Shown: positions 17,883 through 26,633, counted from the first letter of the stretch. The stretch is 64,000 bases of DNA from Acidobacteriota bacterium (GCA_020199835.1 JAIVJV010000010.1:186001-250000), one strand, 5' to 3'. The notes: a model not told the origin generated them from the sequence alone. Made by a program: numbers and translations.

Positions 17883-19358
17883 GTGTCAACGCAGCTATTT
17901 ACTGAAAATTTAGGGCAGCGAATCGCGATCGCCGGGCTGGTTATTTACGTGGCGTTTGCGCCTCACTCCGTAGCCGGCAGCGTTATCGGAGTCGCGGTAA
18001 GTGGTATCGGTTGGGCGATTCGCACGGCGGCGACGCGCAGTTTTGGCCTCCGTCCCTCGTTCGGCCGGTCGAAATTCGACCTGGTCATTGTGCTGTCGCT
18101 GCTGTGGACTGCGCTCTCGTCGGCTCTTTCGGAAGAGCCGGATATCAGCCTCGCAAAACTGGCGTCGGTATGGACTGTGTTCGTACTTTATTTGACGCGC
18201 GCGGTGCTGACACGGCGCACGGCGCTGTTGCTCGTGGGGTTATTGATTTTGTCGGGGTGTGTGGGGGCTGCTTACAGCGCGTTTGACCTGTTGCGCGGGC
18301 GTGGCGTGGTGATCGAATCGATCGCGCCGGGCAGTCCGTTTCAGCAAATTGGTGTTTTGCGCGGCGACACGATTTGGCGTGTTGGCGGGCAGAGGGTTTA
18401 TTCGGTTGGTGAAATCGACGAGGCGTTGAAAAACGCTCCGGTTGGTGTGCCGCTGACGGTCAGTATGATTTCGCAGGGTGAACACGTTGAACGTCCGGGA
18501 TTCGTGTTGACTTCGGCTCAGCAACAGGCGATCTCGCCTGCCGGCGTGACAGGCAGCGAACGTAATCATCGTTTCCGGGCGTCGGGCTGGACGCGTCACT
18601 ACGAAACGTTTTCCGAAGTGCTTCAGATCATCGCGCTGCTCGCACTTGGTCTCGCGTTCGCCCACCTGAGAAACCACGGCCCTAACAAGTATTTCCGAAT
18701 TGCGCTGGCCGCGGCGGCGGTTTTGACCTTGGGTTTAGTGTTCACGGCGATGCGCACAGTGATCGTCGCGTTTGTGATCGGCGCCTGCGTGATCGCGTGG
18801 CGATCGCTGCGCGGCGCATATAAAGTGGTTTTCACGTTCGCGCTCTTCTTTGTGCTCGCTTTCGGCGCTGTCGTGGTTTGGCAAACGCGTGCGCGTGATG
18901 CGCTATCGCTGAACGATCCGAGCTCGCGGCTGCGTTTCGAAGTCGCGCGCGTGGGCATGTCGCGAATACCGGTGCATCCGGTGTTTGGACACGGAATGGA
19001 CGCGATGAAACGGCACTGGAATGAGTGGGGCTTTCCCGGCAAGGACATGCTTCATCTGCACTCGACGCCGCTGCAACTCGCGTTCGATCGGGGCTTGCCG
19101 ATGCTCCTGCTTTGGTTGTCGATGATGATTCTCTTCTGGACGCACATCTCGACGAGTGTGAGACAGGCCACGGATCTCAGCGATACGCATGTTTACGGCG
19201 TCCTGCTTGGCGGGTTGGGTGGGCTCAGCGGTTTTCTCGCGAGTTCACTTGTGAACTACAACTACGGCGACAGCGAAGTCGCGATGCTGTTCTGGTGGTT
19301 GATGGGAGTCTGCGTATTTTGTACCTCTGATAATCGGTTGATAAGATCCGAACCATGA
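17883..19358 (+). CDS. O-antigen-ligase-like membrane protein with inserted PDZ domain
   Basis: This encodes 491 residues from GTG 17883. Several membrane helices flank a non-membrane segment at residues of about 139-212 that reads as a PDZ domain: GVVIESIAPGSPFQQIGVLR, then GDTIWRVGGQRVYSVGEIDE. After it come more helices and the WaaL/Wzy-type region: SSRLRFEVARVGM, FGHGMDAMKRHWNEWG, HLHSTPLQLAFDRGL and a late helix pair. O-antigen ligases and Wzy polymerases move or join lipid-linked glycans in the periplasm. Which of these it does cannot be told. The PDZ insertion is unusual for the family. It overlaps the DinB gene by four bases (ATGA). Confidence 0.8.
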   Translation: MSTQLFTENLGQRIAIAGLVIYVAFAPHSVAGSVIGVAVSGIGWAIRTAATRSFGLRPSFGRSKFDLVIVLSLLWTALSSALSEEPDISLAKLASVWTVFVLYLTRAVLTRRTALLLVGLLILSGCVGAAYSAFDLLRGRGVVIESIAPGSPFQQIGVLRGDTIWRVGGQRVYSVGEIDEALKNAPVGVPLTVSMISQGEHVERPGFVLTSAQQQAISPAGVTGSERNHRFRASGWTRHYETFSEVLQIIALLALGLAFAHLRNHGPNKYFRIALAAAAVLTLGLVFTAMRTVIVAFVIGACVIAWRSLRGAYKVVFTFALFFVLAFGAVVVWQTRARDALSLNDPSSRLRFEVARVGMSRIPVHPVFGHGMDAMKRHWNEWGFPGKDMLHLHSTPLQLAFDRGLPMLLLWLSMMILFWTHISTSVRQATDLSDTHVYGVLLGGLGGLSGFLASSLVNYNYGDSEVAMLFWWLMGVCVFCTSDNRLIRSEP

Positions 19359-19864
19359 CATTTCCCCAAACAAACGAAGCCGCAATTTACTATTTTCCCT
19401 ACATCGATCTCGCGCGCACTGACGACATTGTTTCGCTGCTGAAGGACCAGCTCGCGGACACGATGCCGTTTTTGGAGCGCATTTCTGAAGAGCAGTCGCT
19501 GCATCGGTACGGACCGGACAAGTGGTCCATTCGAGAGCTTTGGAACCACGTTAACGACGGCGAACGGATCTTTCTGGGCCGGGCGCTGTGGTTTGCGCGT
19601 GGTTTTAAGGACTCGTTGCCGAGTTTCGATCAGAACATCGCGGTTGAGGGCGCTGGCGCCAACGACACGCCGTGGGCCGATCACGTGGAAGAATTTCGGA
19701 CGGTGCGACTCGGCACGCTTTCGTTCTTCCGCAACCTGCCGCGCGAGGCGTGGTTCATGACGGGCGTCGCGAGCGATAACCCGTTTACTGTGAACGCGCT
19801 GGCGTACATCATCGCCGGCCACGCCGCCCACCACGTGAACGTGCTGAAAGAACGGTATCTATAG
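19355..19864 (+). CDS. DinB-family protein
   Basis: This encodes a 169-residue four-helix-bundle protein of the DinB/YfiT superfamily. The metal-ligand histidines appear in the usual places: DKWSIRELWNHVNDGERIF in the second helix and HAAHHVNVLKERYL in the last. Family members are metal-dependent thiol or other S-transferases or remain uncharacterised, so the reaction is unknown. The start ATG 19355 overlaps the upstream stop codon, indicating translational coupling with the ligase-like gene. Confidence 0.88.
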   Translation: MTFPQTNEAAIYYFPYIDLARTDDIVSLLKDQLADTMPFLERISEEQSLHRYGPDKWSIRELWNHVNDGERIFLGRALWFARGFKDSLPSFDQNIAVEGAGANDTPWADHVEEFRTVRLGTLSFFRNLPREAWFMTGVASDNPFTVNALAYIIAGHAAHHVNVLKERYL

Positions 19865-19867
19865 GCC

Positions 19868-19959
19868 AACGCTTCCAGCGTTGATTATCCGTTACCTCTG
19901 GCAAACCCAGGGTTGTGGCCAACCCTGATGGGCTGAAATTAGTTAACACCTTCGGTGTT
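19868..19959. repeat. Cluster of three short palindromes (REP-like)
   Basis: Three perfect small stem-loops lie within 92 bases after the DinB gene: AACGCT-tcc-AGCGTT at 19868-19882, AGGGTTG-tggc-CAACCCT at 19909-19926 and AACACC-ttc-GGTGTT at 19945-19959. None has a clear T-tract. They may act in mRNA 3' protection or be members of a genome-wide repeat family. Confidence 0.6.
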
Positions 19960-20031
19960 TCCTAGCTGGAAAACGGCTTGCCCGCTGGCGTTTAACATAG
20001 TTATTGTTTTTCCCGCCCCGTAAGGTGTACT

Positions 20032-20080
20032 CTTGAGGCCTGCGGAACACTCACGCAGATCTATCTCCGCAGGCCCCAAG
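20032..20080. promoter_or_regulatory. Long hairpin in the leader of the zinc-ribbon gene
   Basis: CTTGaGGCCTGCGGA at 20032-20046 pairs with TCCGCAGGCCcCAAG at 20066-20080, giving 14 of 15 paired positions with one A/C mismatch around a 19-base loop. It ends 34 bases before ATG 20115, whose ribosome site AGGAGAG is at about 20102. No T-tract follows, so a leader element or operator is more likely than a terminator. Confidence 0.65.
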
Positions 20081-20114
20081 GCAACACTACCGCCCGACTT
20101 CCAGGAGAGTCGCC

Positions 20115-20681
20115 ATGAAACGGTGTCCGCAGTGTGAGTTTATTTACGAAGACGACCAGTCTCTGTGCGATATGGACGGAGTTCTGCTCGTTCTCGACGA
20201 GCGAACACTACCCAGCCTTCATGCGCTCGCGCCTGTTGACGCACCGCTCATGGCGACGGCGCCCAAGGCTCCCTGGCGACACCGCACATTTCCGGCGATG
20301 GCCGCGCTGATTATCGCGACCGTCTTTTCGCTCGTCTATTTTGTATCGACGCAACGCAGTGCGTCTGCGCCGGCTGCTGTTAGCGGGACATCCATGGCCG
20401 TGCCTGCGTCAGAACTGCCGTCGCCGCGCGATGCGAATCAAACAGTTCCGCCACCGGCTGCGGAAAACGATGGCGCTGCCTCGGGAGTCAGTGAACCAGC
20501 AAAGGAAGAGGCCAAGCCGGAACCGAATAAAGCGCCGACGACGGCGCCTGCGCCCGCAAAGAAAGCAAGTAGTAAAACGACTGAACGCAAACCTGCCGAA
20601 GAAGTGAAGAAAGACGATTCGAAGGTAGGTTCTCTCCTCAAGAAGACGGGTCGCATACTGAAGAAACCGTTCAAGTTCTGA
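20115..20681 (+). CDS. Single-pass membrane protein with N-terminal zinc ribbon
   Basis: This encodes 188 residues. Residues 4-22, CPQCEFIYEDDQSLCDMDG, hold a short Cys motif (CxxC plus a later Cys) of a type common in this phylum. One membrane helix follows at about 57-77 (FPAMAALIIATVFSLVYFV). The rest is an Ala/Pro/Glu/Lys-rich stalk ending in a basic tail (SLLKKTGRILKKPFKF). With the ribbon inside, the stalk would be outside the inner membrane. It was not recognised as a characterised family. The next gene starts 38 bases later with the same MKRCPQC opening. Confidence 0.75.
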   Translation: MKRCPQCEFIYEDDQSLCDMDGVLLVLDERTLPSLHALAPVDAPLMATAPKAPWRHRTFPAMAALIIATVFSLVYFVSTQRSASAPAAVSGTSMAVPASELPSPRDANQTVPPPAAENDGAASGVSEPAKEEAKPEPNKAPTTAPAPAKKASSKTTERKPAEEVKKDDSKVGSLLKKTGRILKKPFKF

Positions 20682-20694
20682 AGTATTGATCGGT

Positions 20695-20710
20695 GCGGTT
20701 GTGAAACCGC
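20695..20710 (+). promoter_or_regulatory. Hairpin just upstream of the second zinc-ribbon gene
   Basis: GCGGTT-gtga-AACCGC forms a six-base-pair stem with a GNRA-type loop, ending nine bases before ATG 20720 where a ribosome site would be expected. It may limit translation initiation. Confidence 0.4.
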
Positions 20711-20719
20711 TACACACTT

Positions 20720-21397
20720 ATGAAACGTTGCCCCCAGTGCCTCTTCATCTATCCTGAAACGGATAGTCGCTGCGATTTCGACGACACATCGCTCGTCGTA
20801 GTTGATGACGCGGAGATCGACGCGGCTACGCAAGGTGCCGCTCCGGCCGCAAGTGCAACTGCAAAGAAATCGAAGCGCACGTCTAAAAAGCGCGAACCAA
20901 AGAGCGCCACGAATTCCACGGATACGCCCGCAACACGCCGTCGCAAAACGAAGGTCGTCGTCACGGCCTTAGGACTGCTGCTGGGCGTACTCGGAGTGTT
21001 TGGTTACTCCAGTCGTAGTTCGAGTACTCCCAACACGATCGAGCCAATTCCCGTCGCCAGCGCACTCTCCCGAGAAGACCTCACAGTGTCGCAACCGGCG
21101 GCTGTCTCACCCGCGCCGCTCGAAACGCCGTCGCCCTCGCCATCTCCTTCAGCAACCCCAAAAGAAGCTCGCGAAAACATCGCAACCTCGCACTCGCGCA
21201 CAACAGCAGCGCCTGTTTCGACCAGTGGCCCAGGAATCGGAAAGAAACTCGGCGGCAAACCCGTGATCCTGTTGTCGAGCGGCGGGAGGATCGATGCTGA
21301 CGAAGTCTGGCGCACACGCGACGGCGTGTGGTATCGCCGCAACGGCATCGTCACCCTCCTCAAACACAACCGCGTCAAAGCGATCGGCAACCAGTAA
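20720..21397 (+). CDS. Second single-pass membrane protein with N-terminal zinc ribbon
   Basis: This encodes 225 residues and is a paralogue of the preceding gene. CPQCLFIYPETDSRCDFDD is at the N-terminus, followed by a Lys/Ala-rich linker, a membrane helix at about 76-95 (VVVTALGLLLGVLGVFGYS), and a Ser/Thr/Pro-rich stretch. A compact C-terminal module contains VILLSSGGRIDADEVWRTRD and the stretch YRRNGIVTLLKHNRVKAIG. That end looks like a small beta domain outside the membrane. No enzymatic motif is visible. The position suggests a unit with the flanking genes. Confidence 0.75.
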   Translation: MKRCPQCLFIYPETDSRCDFDDTSLVVVDDAEIDAATQGAAPAASATAKKSKRTSKKREPKSATNSTDTPATRRRKTKVVVTALGLLLGVLGVFGYSSRSSSTPNTIEPIPVASALSREDLTVSQPAAVSPAPLETPSPSPSPSATPKEARENIATSHSRTTAAPVSTSGPGIGKKLGGKPVILLSSGGRIDADEVWRTRDGVWYRRNGIVTLLKHNRVKAIGNQ

Positions 21398-21408
21398 TTG
21401 GTTTTTTG
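21389..21408 (+). terminator. Weak intrinsic-terminator-like hairpin
   Basis: AACCA-gtaat-TGGTT followed directly by a T-rich run overlaps the stop codon of the zinc-ribbon gene. The stem is only five base pairs, so termination would be partial at best. Confidence 0.35.
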
Positions 21409-21567
21409 TTTTTATCCGCGGAAATACCAGCGACGCAGTCGTTGGGTCGCTTAGGTCCTAACCACTAAACCTACGAAGTAAGCCAAGCGCGAAAACCTCT
21501 TTTACCTTTCGGACAATCGCCCGTAAACTACCCAAGAGCCCCCGCTCTATCCGAAGGGACTTTTGCC

Positions 21568-23193
21568 TTGAGGTCTGTGCAGTTAACGCAAGCGGTTACG
21601 TCCGGCGATGCAGGCGCTGTCAGTACCGTTCTCGCCAACGGAGCCGACGTGAACGAACGAACCGGCGGCGGGCAAACGCCTTTAATCCTCGCCACCATCT
21701 TCGGTCACACGCATATCATTCCGCTTTTGCTGGAAGCGGGCGCCGATCCCCAGTTGCGCGATAACCTCGGACTCAACGCCGTCGATTGGGCACATCGACG
21801 AGGCGCGACCGAAGCCCTCGAAATGCTCACAAACAAACCACGCCGCCGATCTGGGATCGAAGCGCGCGCGGAAACGAGAACGCCAGTGCAAACCGAAACC
21901 CGTGTTGAGACGCGCCCCACCGCGCCCGTCAGAGATGCAGCGCCACGCGAACGTGACACCGATAACCACAGATCAGTCTCGCAGGCAGAAAAGAGTCAAC
22001 GCTGGCTCGCGGGACTGAAGCAGCGCATGGAGGAACAGTCGCAGCAGATTACGGAACGTTCGCAACGCGACGTCGAGGAAAGTCAAAACATCTTCATGCG
22101 GCAACCGGAGCCGCCGCCGGAAATCCCGGACCTACCAGGGCCGGCGCCAGAGATACCGGACCTACCGACGCCACAACCGGAAATACCGAAACCCGGTCCT
22201 GACGTACCCGAACTACCAACGCCCGACTTACCTGGCACACCGCCGGAACTACCGAAACCAGTTTCACCGATTCCACCGCAACCGCAACCGGAGATCCCGG
22301 CGGAACCACCGGTAACCGAACCACCAACAATCCAGCCACCGGTGACAGAACCGCCAGTCGCGCAAACCATGCGTGAGAGCGAACGAACACGTGCGCAATC
22401 TTTTATTGCACCACGAGTAACCGATCCACCGGTGACGGAACCGCCAGTCGCCCAGACGAGGCGTGAGGCCGAACGAACACCTGCGCGATCCTTTACCGCG
22501 CCACGTGTAACCGATCCACCAGTGACTGGACCACCGGCGACGCACACAGCGGCGACCGAACCGCCAGTCGTGCAGTTAACACCGGTGACCGCCGCGACAG
22601 CCACACGGCTACCACAACCAGCCGACGAACCGGCGCGCCCGCGATCCGGTCGCAAGCTTTGCCCGAAGTGCGGCGCCATATACAACAGCGAACTCGTCGC
22701 CTACTGCGCTCATCACTTCGTGGCGCTCGTTGACGCGGACCAACCACCCGTCATCTCCGAGCCGGCAAAAGCATCACCAGCGATGTTCTGGATGATCATC
22801 GTCATCACGCTAACCGGTTCGCTCGTCGTTGGCTCCGTTATCACCGCATTCTTCTACAACTCAAGCGGCGCTGAACGGCAAGCCGCCAGCTCGCCGGCAA
22901 CACCCACCGCAGTACAAAAAGGAACTCCAGTTGTCGGTCGCGAACTCGAAGGAAAAATCGTGTCGCTGCCAACGGCCGAATGCCCGCTCAACGGACAGGA
23001 AGCCATTCCCGGCACCGTCGTTGTACGCGTCACCATCGACCGGGGTGGACAAGTGAAATCCGCGACCGCCTCCGGCGGCGACTGGCTGCTGCGCGGCGCC
23101 GCCAGCGAAGCCGCAATGAAATCCACCTTTGCGCCGGAGAAGTTGCGCAGCCGCGAAACAGAAGGGACAATTACTTACACCTTTGAACCCTGA
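21568..23193 (+). CDS. Ankyrin-repeat / zinc-ribbon / TonB-C-domain membrane protein
   Basis: This encodes 541 residues from TTG 21568, supported by GAAGGGA about eight bases upstream. The order is: ankyrin repeats at about 1-90 (LANGADVNERTGGGQTPLI, LLEAGADPQLRDNLGLNAVD), a charged linker, and a long Pro-rich region of PEIP, PPVTEPPV and related repeats at about 175-355. Next come a Cys motif (KLCPKCGAIYNSELVAYCAH), a membrane helix at about 410-432, and a C-terminal TonB-like domain (GTVVVRVTIDRGGQVKSATA). The Cys motif matches the style of the two preceding genes. The ankyrin part would be cytoplasmic and the TonB-C part periplasmic. Confidence 0.8.
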   Translation: MRSVQLTQAVTSGDAGAVSTVLANGADVNERTGGGQTPLILATIFGHTHIIPLLLEAGADPQLRDNLGLNAVDWAHRRGATEALEMLTNKPRRRSGIEARAETRTPVQTETRVETRPTAPVRDAAPRERDTDNHRSVSQAEKSQRWLAGLKQRMEEQSQQITERSQRDVEESQNIFMRQPEPPPEIPDLPGPAPEIPDLPTPQPEIPKPGPDVPELPTPDLPGTPPELPKPVSPIPPQPQPEIPAEPPVTEPPTIQPPVTEPPVAQTMRESERTRAQSFIAPRVTDPPVTEPPVAQTRREAERTPARSFTAPRVTDPPVTGPPATHTAATEPPVVQLTPVTAATATRLPQPADEPARPRSGRKLCPKCGAIYNSELVAYCAHHFVALVDADQPPVISEPAKASPAMFWMIIVITLTGSLVVGSVITAFFYNSSGAERQAASSPATPTAVQKGTPVVGRELEGKIVSLPTAECPLNGQEAIPGTVVVRVTIDRGGQVKSATASGGDWLLRGAASEAAMKSTFAPEKLRSRETEGTITYTFEP

Positions 23194-23201
23194 GACCCTT
23201 C

Positions 23202-23792
23202 GTGCCTGATTCGCAGCAAACACAAATTCTCCCTGACGAACTACGCCTCAGCGGACCCGCGCTCGGCACGATCTTACGCAATCGTTATCGACTCGACAGC
23301 GAACTCGGCCGCGGCGGCATGGGCACGGTCTATCGGGCAACGGATCTCGAACTCGAACGCGAAGTCGCCGTCAAGGTTCTTTCCGCGACCAGCCAGACGT
23401 CAGACGCACGCAACCGTTTGATTCGCGAAGCACGCGCCGCCGCAGCGCTCAATCATCCGCACATCGTCACCATTCACGACGTTGGTGAAGAAAGTGGACA
23501 ACCGTTTTTGGTGATGGAACTCGTTCCTGGTCCACGTCTTTCGCAAGCGCGTCCGACGGATCTCGCGCGCGTCGTGGACATCGCGACGCAGATCTGCGCG
23601 GCACTCGAACACGCGCACATCAACCAGATCGTTCATCGCGATCTCAAGCCGGACAATGTTTTGCTCTCCGATACGAGCTATTCAACGAACGTGAAGCTCG
23701 CGGATCTCGGACTTGCCCTGCCGGCATACGGCGCGCGCATCTCTCGCGCCGGCGTGATCGTCGGAACTGCTGCTTACATGGCGCCGGAATAG
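23202..23792 (+). CDS. Ser/Thr protein kinase, N-terminal fragment ending at an amber codon
   Basis: This encodes 196 residues from GTG 23202. The kinase N-lobe and the start of the C-lobe are intact: GRGGMGTVYRA (P-loop), EVAVKVLS (catalytic Lys), VHRDLKPDNVLL (catalytic loop), KLADLGLALP (DLG in place of DFG) and GTAAYMAPE. The frame then meets TAG at 23790-23792, where relatives have the Gln of APEQA, and continues open in the same frame to 26633. One C-to-T change from CAG explains the stop. As written, the fragment lacks the rest of the C-lobe and would be inactive. Confidence 0.85.
   Translation: MPDSQQTQILPDELRLSGPALGTILRNRYRLDSELGRGGMGTVYRATDLELEREVAVKVLSATSQTSDARNRLIREARAAAALNHPHIVTIHDVGEESGQPFLVMELVPGPRLSQARPTDLARVVDIATQICAALEHAHINQIVHRDLKPDNVLLSDTSYSTNVKLADLGLALPAYGARISRAGVIVGTAAYMAPE
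23790..23792 (+). other. In-frame amber codon inside the kinase APE(Q)A motif
   Basis: GAA-TAG-GCG-TTG-GGC reads E-stop-A-L-G where the Hanks-kinase consensus is E-Q-A-L-G. The frame before and after is undamaged. It may be a recent nonsense mutation, a base-call error, or a readthrough site. Confidence 0.85.
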
Positions 23793-23795
23793 GCG

Positions 23796-26633
23796 TTGGG
23801 CCAAACGGTCGATGGCCGCGCGGATCTCTACGCGCTCGGCGTGCTGCTTTACGAGTTAACCACCGGACGCGTCCCTTTCACCGGCGACGATCCGTTGACG
23901 ATCGTTTCGCAACACGTGCACGCGCCGGTTGTGCCGCCGCGCGTGCTTCGTCCCGATCTTCCACGACGGCTGGAAGCAATCATCATTCGTTTGCTCGCGA
24001 AAGATCCGGCGCAACGATTCGCTTCGGCCACGGAAACGCGTGCGGCGTTGCTCGCATCGTTGACCGACGGCGACGGTGACACGCCTTCCGGCGAAACTCA
24101 CGTCGCAGTCGCGATACTCGAAGCACTCTCGCGTGGCCGCCTGATCGGACGCGCCACCGAACTCAACGAAGCTCGCGAACTCTGGCAGCGTGCGCGTGAA
24201 GGCCGCGGACACGCCGTGCTGCTCAGCGGTGAACCCGGCGCGGGCAAGACGCGTCTCGCCCGCGAACTCACGATTCAGGCCGCCGTTGATGGCGCACTCG
24301 TGTTGACCGGTGGTTGTTACGAGTACGAAGCGACCACGCCGTACCTGCCGTTTGTCGAAGCTTTTCGACGGTGGACGCGTGAAGAGAAAGACGATGACAA
24401 ACTTCGCGAACTCCTCGGTGATGCCGCTCCGCAGATTGCGAAACTCGGGCCCGAACTCGTTACGCGTCTTGGTCCATTTCCCGAACGCGACCAGCTCGCG
24501 CCACACGAAGAACGGCTGCTGTTCTTTGACGCGGTGGCAAAGGTGTTTGCGAACATCGCACAACGCCAGTCACTCATGTTCTACGCTGACGATCTGCATT
24601 GGGCCGATCACGGCACGCTTTGGCTGCTCGGACATCTCCTGCGGCAATTGCGCACCGAGCGCGTGCTGATCGTCGGCTCGTATCGCGAAACGGAACTCGA
24701 TCGCACGCATCCGCTCGCGAAAGCACTCGTCGACTGGAATCGTGAACGATTGATCACGCGCATCGTGCTACGTCGTTTCGATCAAAACGAAACGGGCGAT
24801 CAACTCGGCGCGCTTCTCGGCGAACAGGTGAGCGGTGAGTTTGCGCTTGCTGTTCATCGTGAGACTGAAGGTAATCCGTTTTTCGTCGAAGAGGTGTTAA
24901 AGGCGCTGATTGAGAGAGGTTCCGTGCGTCGCGAGAGCGGGCGCTGGCGGCGTTGCGGCGTCGACGAGTTGGTGATTCCGCAGAGTGTCAAAGAAGCGAT
25001 TGGTCATCGTCTGAACCGCGTCAGTTCGGACACGAACGAAGTGCTGCGGGTCTGCGCGATTCTCGGGAAGGTGTTTACGTTTGAGGAACTATCGTCGGCG
25101 GCCGAACAGAACGAAGACGCGTTGCTTGATGCGCTTGATGAGGCGTCGGGAGCGCAACTGATCTCCGCCGGCTCGGGCGATTCGTTCAGTTTCACGCACG
25201 ACAAGATTCGCGAGGTTTTGTATGAGGAGTTGAATCCGATCCGGCGACGGCGTTTGCATCGTCATGTTGCGGAAGGACTCGAGCGACGTTGTGCTACGGC
25301 GCCTTGCGCGGTTGAGAAGTTGGCCCATCATTACATCCAGGCCGGAGATCACGAGCGCGGGTTGAAGTATGCCAAACAAGCTGCCGCCGAAGCAGAGCGT
25401 GTGTTTGCTTTTGACGAAGCGATCGCGGCGTACAGTCGCGCGCTTAATTGTGCCGAGGCGATGGGATCCGTCGCTGAACAGTTGGCGCAGGAAGAAGCGA
25501 TCGGCAAGGTCTACATGATGCACGGCGAGACGGTGCTTGCCGGCGAACACTTCGAGCGCGCGTTGCAATACGCGGAAGATCCAGCCACACGCGTGCGTTT
25601 GCAATGCCAGGCCGCGGCGTCGCTCGTGACGACCGGCGATCCGCGCGGGATTGAGTATGTTCGCCAGGCGCTCGAAGTGCTCGATCCAGAGACGAGTCCA
25701 CTTGAAACGGCAAACGCACTCTCGACCGAAGCTCGCTTTCATCATCTTGCGGGACGTCACGCGAAGGCGCGCGAGTTGTTGCTCGGTGCGGCAGACCTCG
25801 TCGCGGAGACGGCGGAGAGCGAGAGTATCAGCACGTTTGCGGCGCCGATAATCGCGCAGATCTATGCGTATCTCGCGGGCGTGCATCAACACCTGGGACT
25901 GTTCGAAGACGCGGATGTTTGGGCCCGACACGCGATCGCTTTCGGGGTGAAGCACAACGTGCTGTTTGCGCAAGCGTCAGGGAATGAGTTTCTCGGCGAA
26001 GACGCGGTACATCGCGGCGATTACGAGGGGAGTCTCAAATTTGGAGAACGCGAGATCGAGATTGCCGAGAAACTACATTCACGCGAACGCCGCGTGTGGG
26101 TGCACTTATACCAAAGTTCAGCTCACTTCCACCTGGGCGAAACGGAACGTGCGATTCAAGAGATTCAGCGAGGTATCGAGCTCGCCGAATCGATTGGTGA
26201 GAAGCGTGCGCTGTCGTTGTTAAATACCAACCTTGCGATCGCGCAGGCGAAGTTGGGACAGTTTGATAAGGCTCTGGAAATTGCGACCGCGAATGTTGAG
26301 CGAGCGACGGCGATCGGGCTCCTCTACACGCATTTTGAAGCGTTGCGCGCCCTCGCTGATGTGCATTTCAAGCGCGCGCTGAGTGGCATGTATGAAGGCG
26401 CGTTGGACCAGGCGGCGGATGTTTGCCGACAGGCGGAAGACTTGATCGCGCCGAGTGAGTCACGCGTGAGCCGGCTGTGGCTCGGACCGCTCTATATCGA
26501 AGTGCTCCTCGCGCAAAACAAACGAGACGAAGCCCGCGAGAAGTTGACTGAATATCAATCCCTCGTGGCGGAATGCCAAACCCCGCGCTTCACCACCGAA
26601 GCGACCCGCCTCTCCACTTTAGTCAACAACTAA
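23796..26633 (+). CDS. Kinase C-lobe / AAA-type ATPase / TPR receptor, C-terminal part
   Basis: This encodes 945 residues in the same frame as the kinase fragment. TTG 23796 is merely the first possible start and has no clear ribosome site of its own. Residues 1-90 complete the kinase (DGRADLYALGVLLYELTTGR, LLAKDPAQRFASATE). A signal-transduction ATPase follows (LIGRATELNEARELW, Walker A SGEPGAGKTRLARE, Walker-B-like MFYADDLHWADHGTLWLLG). From about residue 480 to the end come TPR-like repeats. The kinase-ATPase-TPR order resembles PknK/LuxR-type large regulators. Without the amber codon the whole protein would have about 1,143 residues. Confidence 0.85.
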   Translation: MGQTVDGRADLYALGVLLYELTTGRVPFTGDDPLTIVSQHVHAPVVPPRVLRPDLPRRLEAIIIRLLAKDPAQRFASATETRAALLASLTDGDGDTPSGETHVAVAILEALSRGRLIGRATELNEARELWQRAREGRGHAVLLSGEPGAGKTRLARELTIQAAVDGALVLTGGCYEYEATTPYLPFVEAFRRWTREEKDDDKLRELLGDAAPQIAKLGPELVTRLGPFPERDQLAPHEERLLFFDAVAKVFANIAQRQSLMFYADDLHWADHGTLWLLGHLLRQLRTERVLIVGSYRETELDRTHPLAKALVDWNRERLITRIVLRRFDQNETGDQLGALLGEQVSGEFALAVHRETEGNPFFVEEVLKALIERGSVRRESGRWRRCGVDELVIPQSVKEAIGHRLNRVSSDTNEVLRVCAILGKVFTFEELSSAAEQNEDALLDALDEASGAQLISAGSGDSFSFTHDKIREVLYEELNPIRRRRLHRHVAEGLERRCATAPCAVEKLAHHYIQAGDHERGLKYAKQAAAEAERVFAFDEAIAAYSRALNCAEAMGSVAEQLAQEEAIGKVYMMHGETVLAGEHFERALQYAEDPATRVRLQCQAAASLVTTGDPRGIEYVRQALEVLDPETSPLETANALSTEARFHHLAGRHAKARELLLGAADLVAETAESESISTFAAPIIAQIYAYLAGVHQHLGLFEDADVWARHAIAFGVKHNVLFAQASGNEFLGEDAVHRGDYEGSLKFGEREIEIAEKLHSRERRVWVHLYQSSAHFHLGETERAIQEIQRGIELAESIGEKRALSLLNTNLAIAQAKLGQFDKALEIATANVERATAIGLLYTHFEALRALADVHFKRALSGMYEGALDQAADVCRQAEDLIAPSESRVSRLWLGPLYIEVLLAQNKRDEAREKLTEYQSLVAECQTPRFTTEATRLSTLVNN

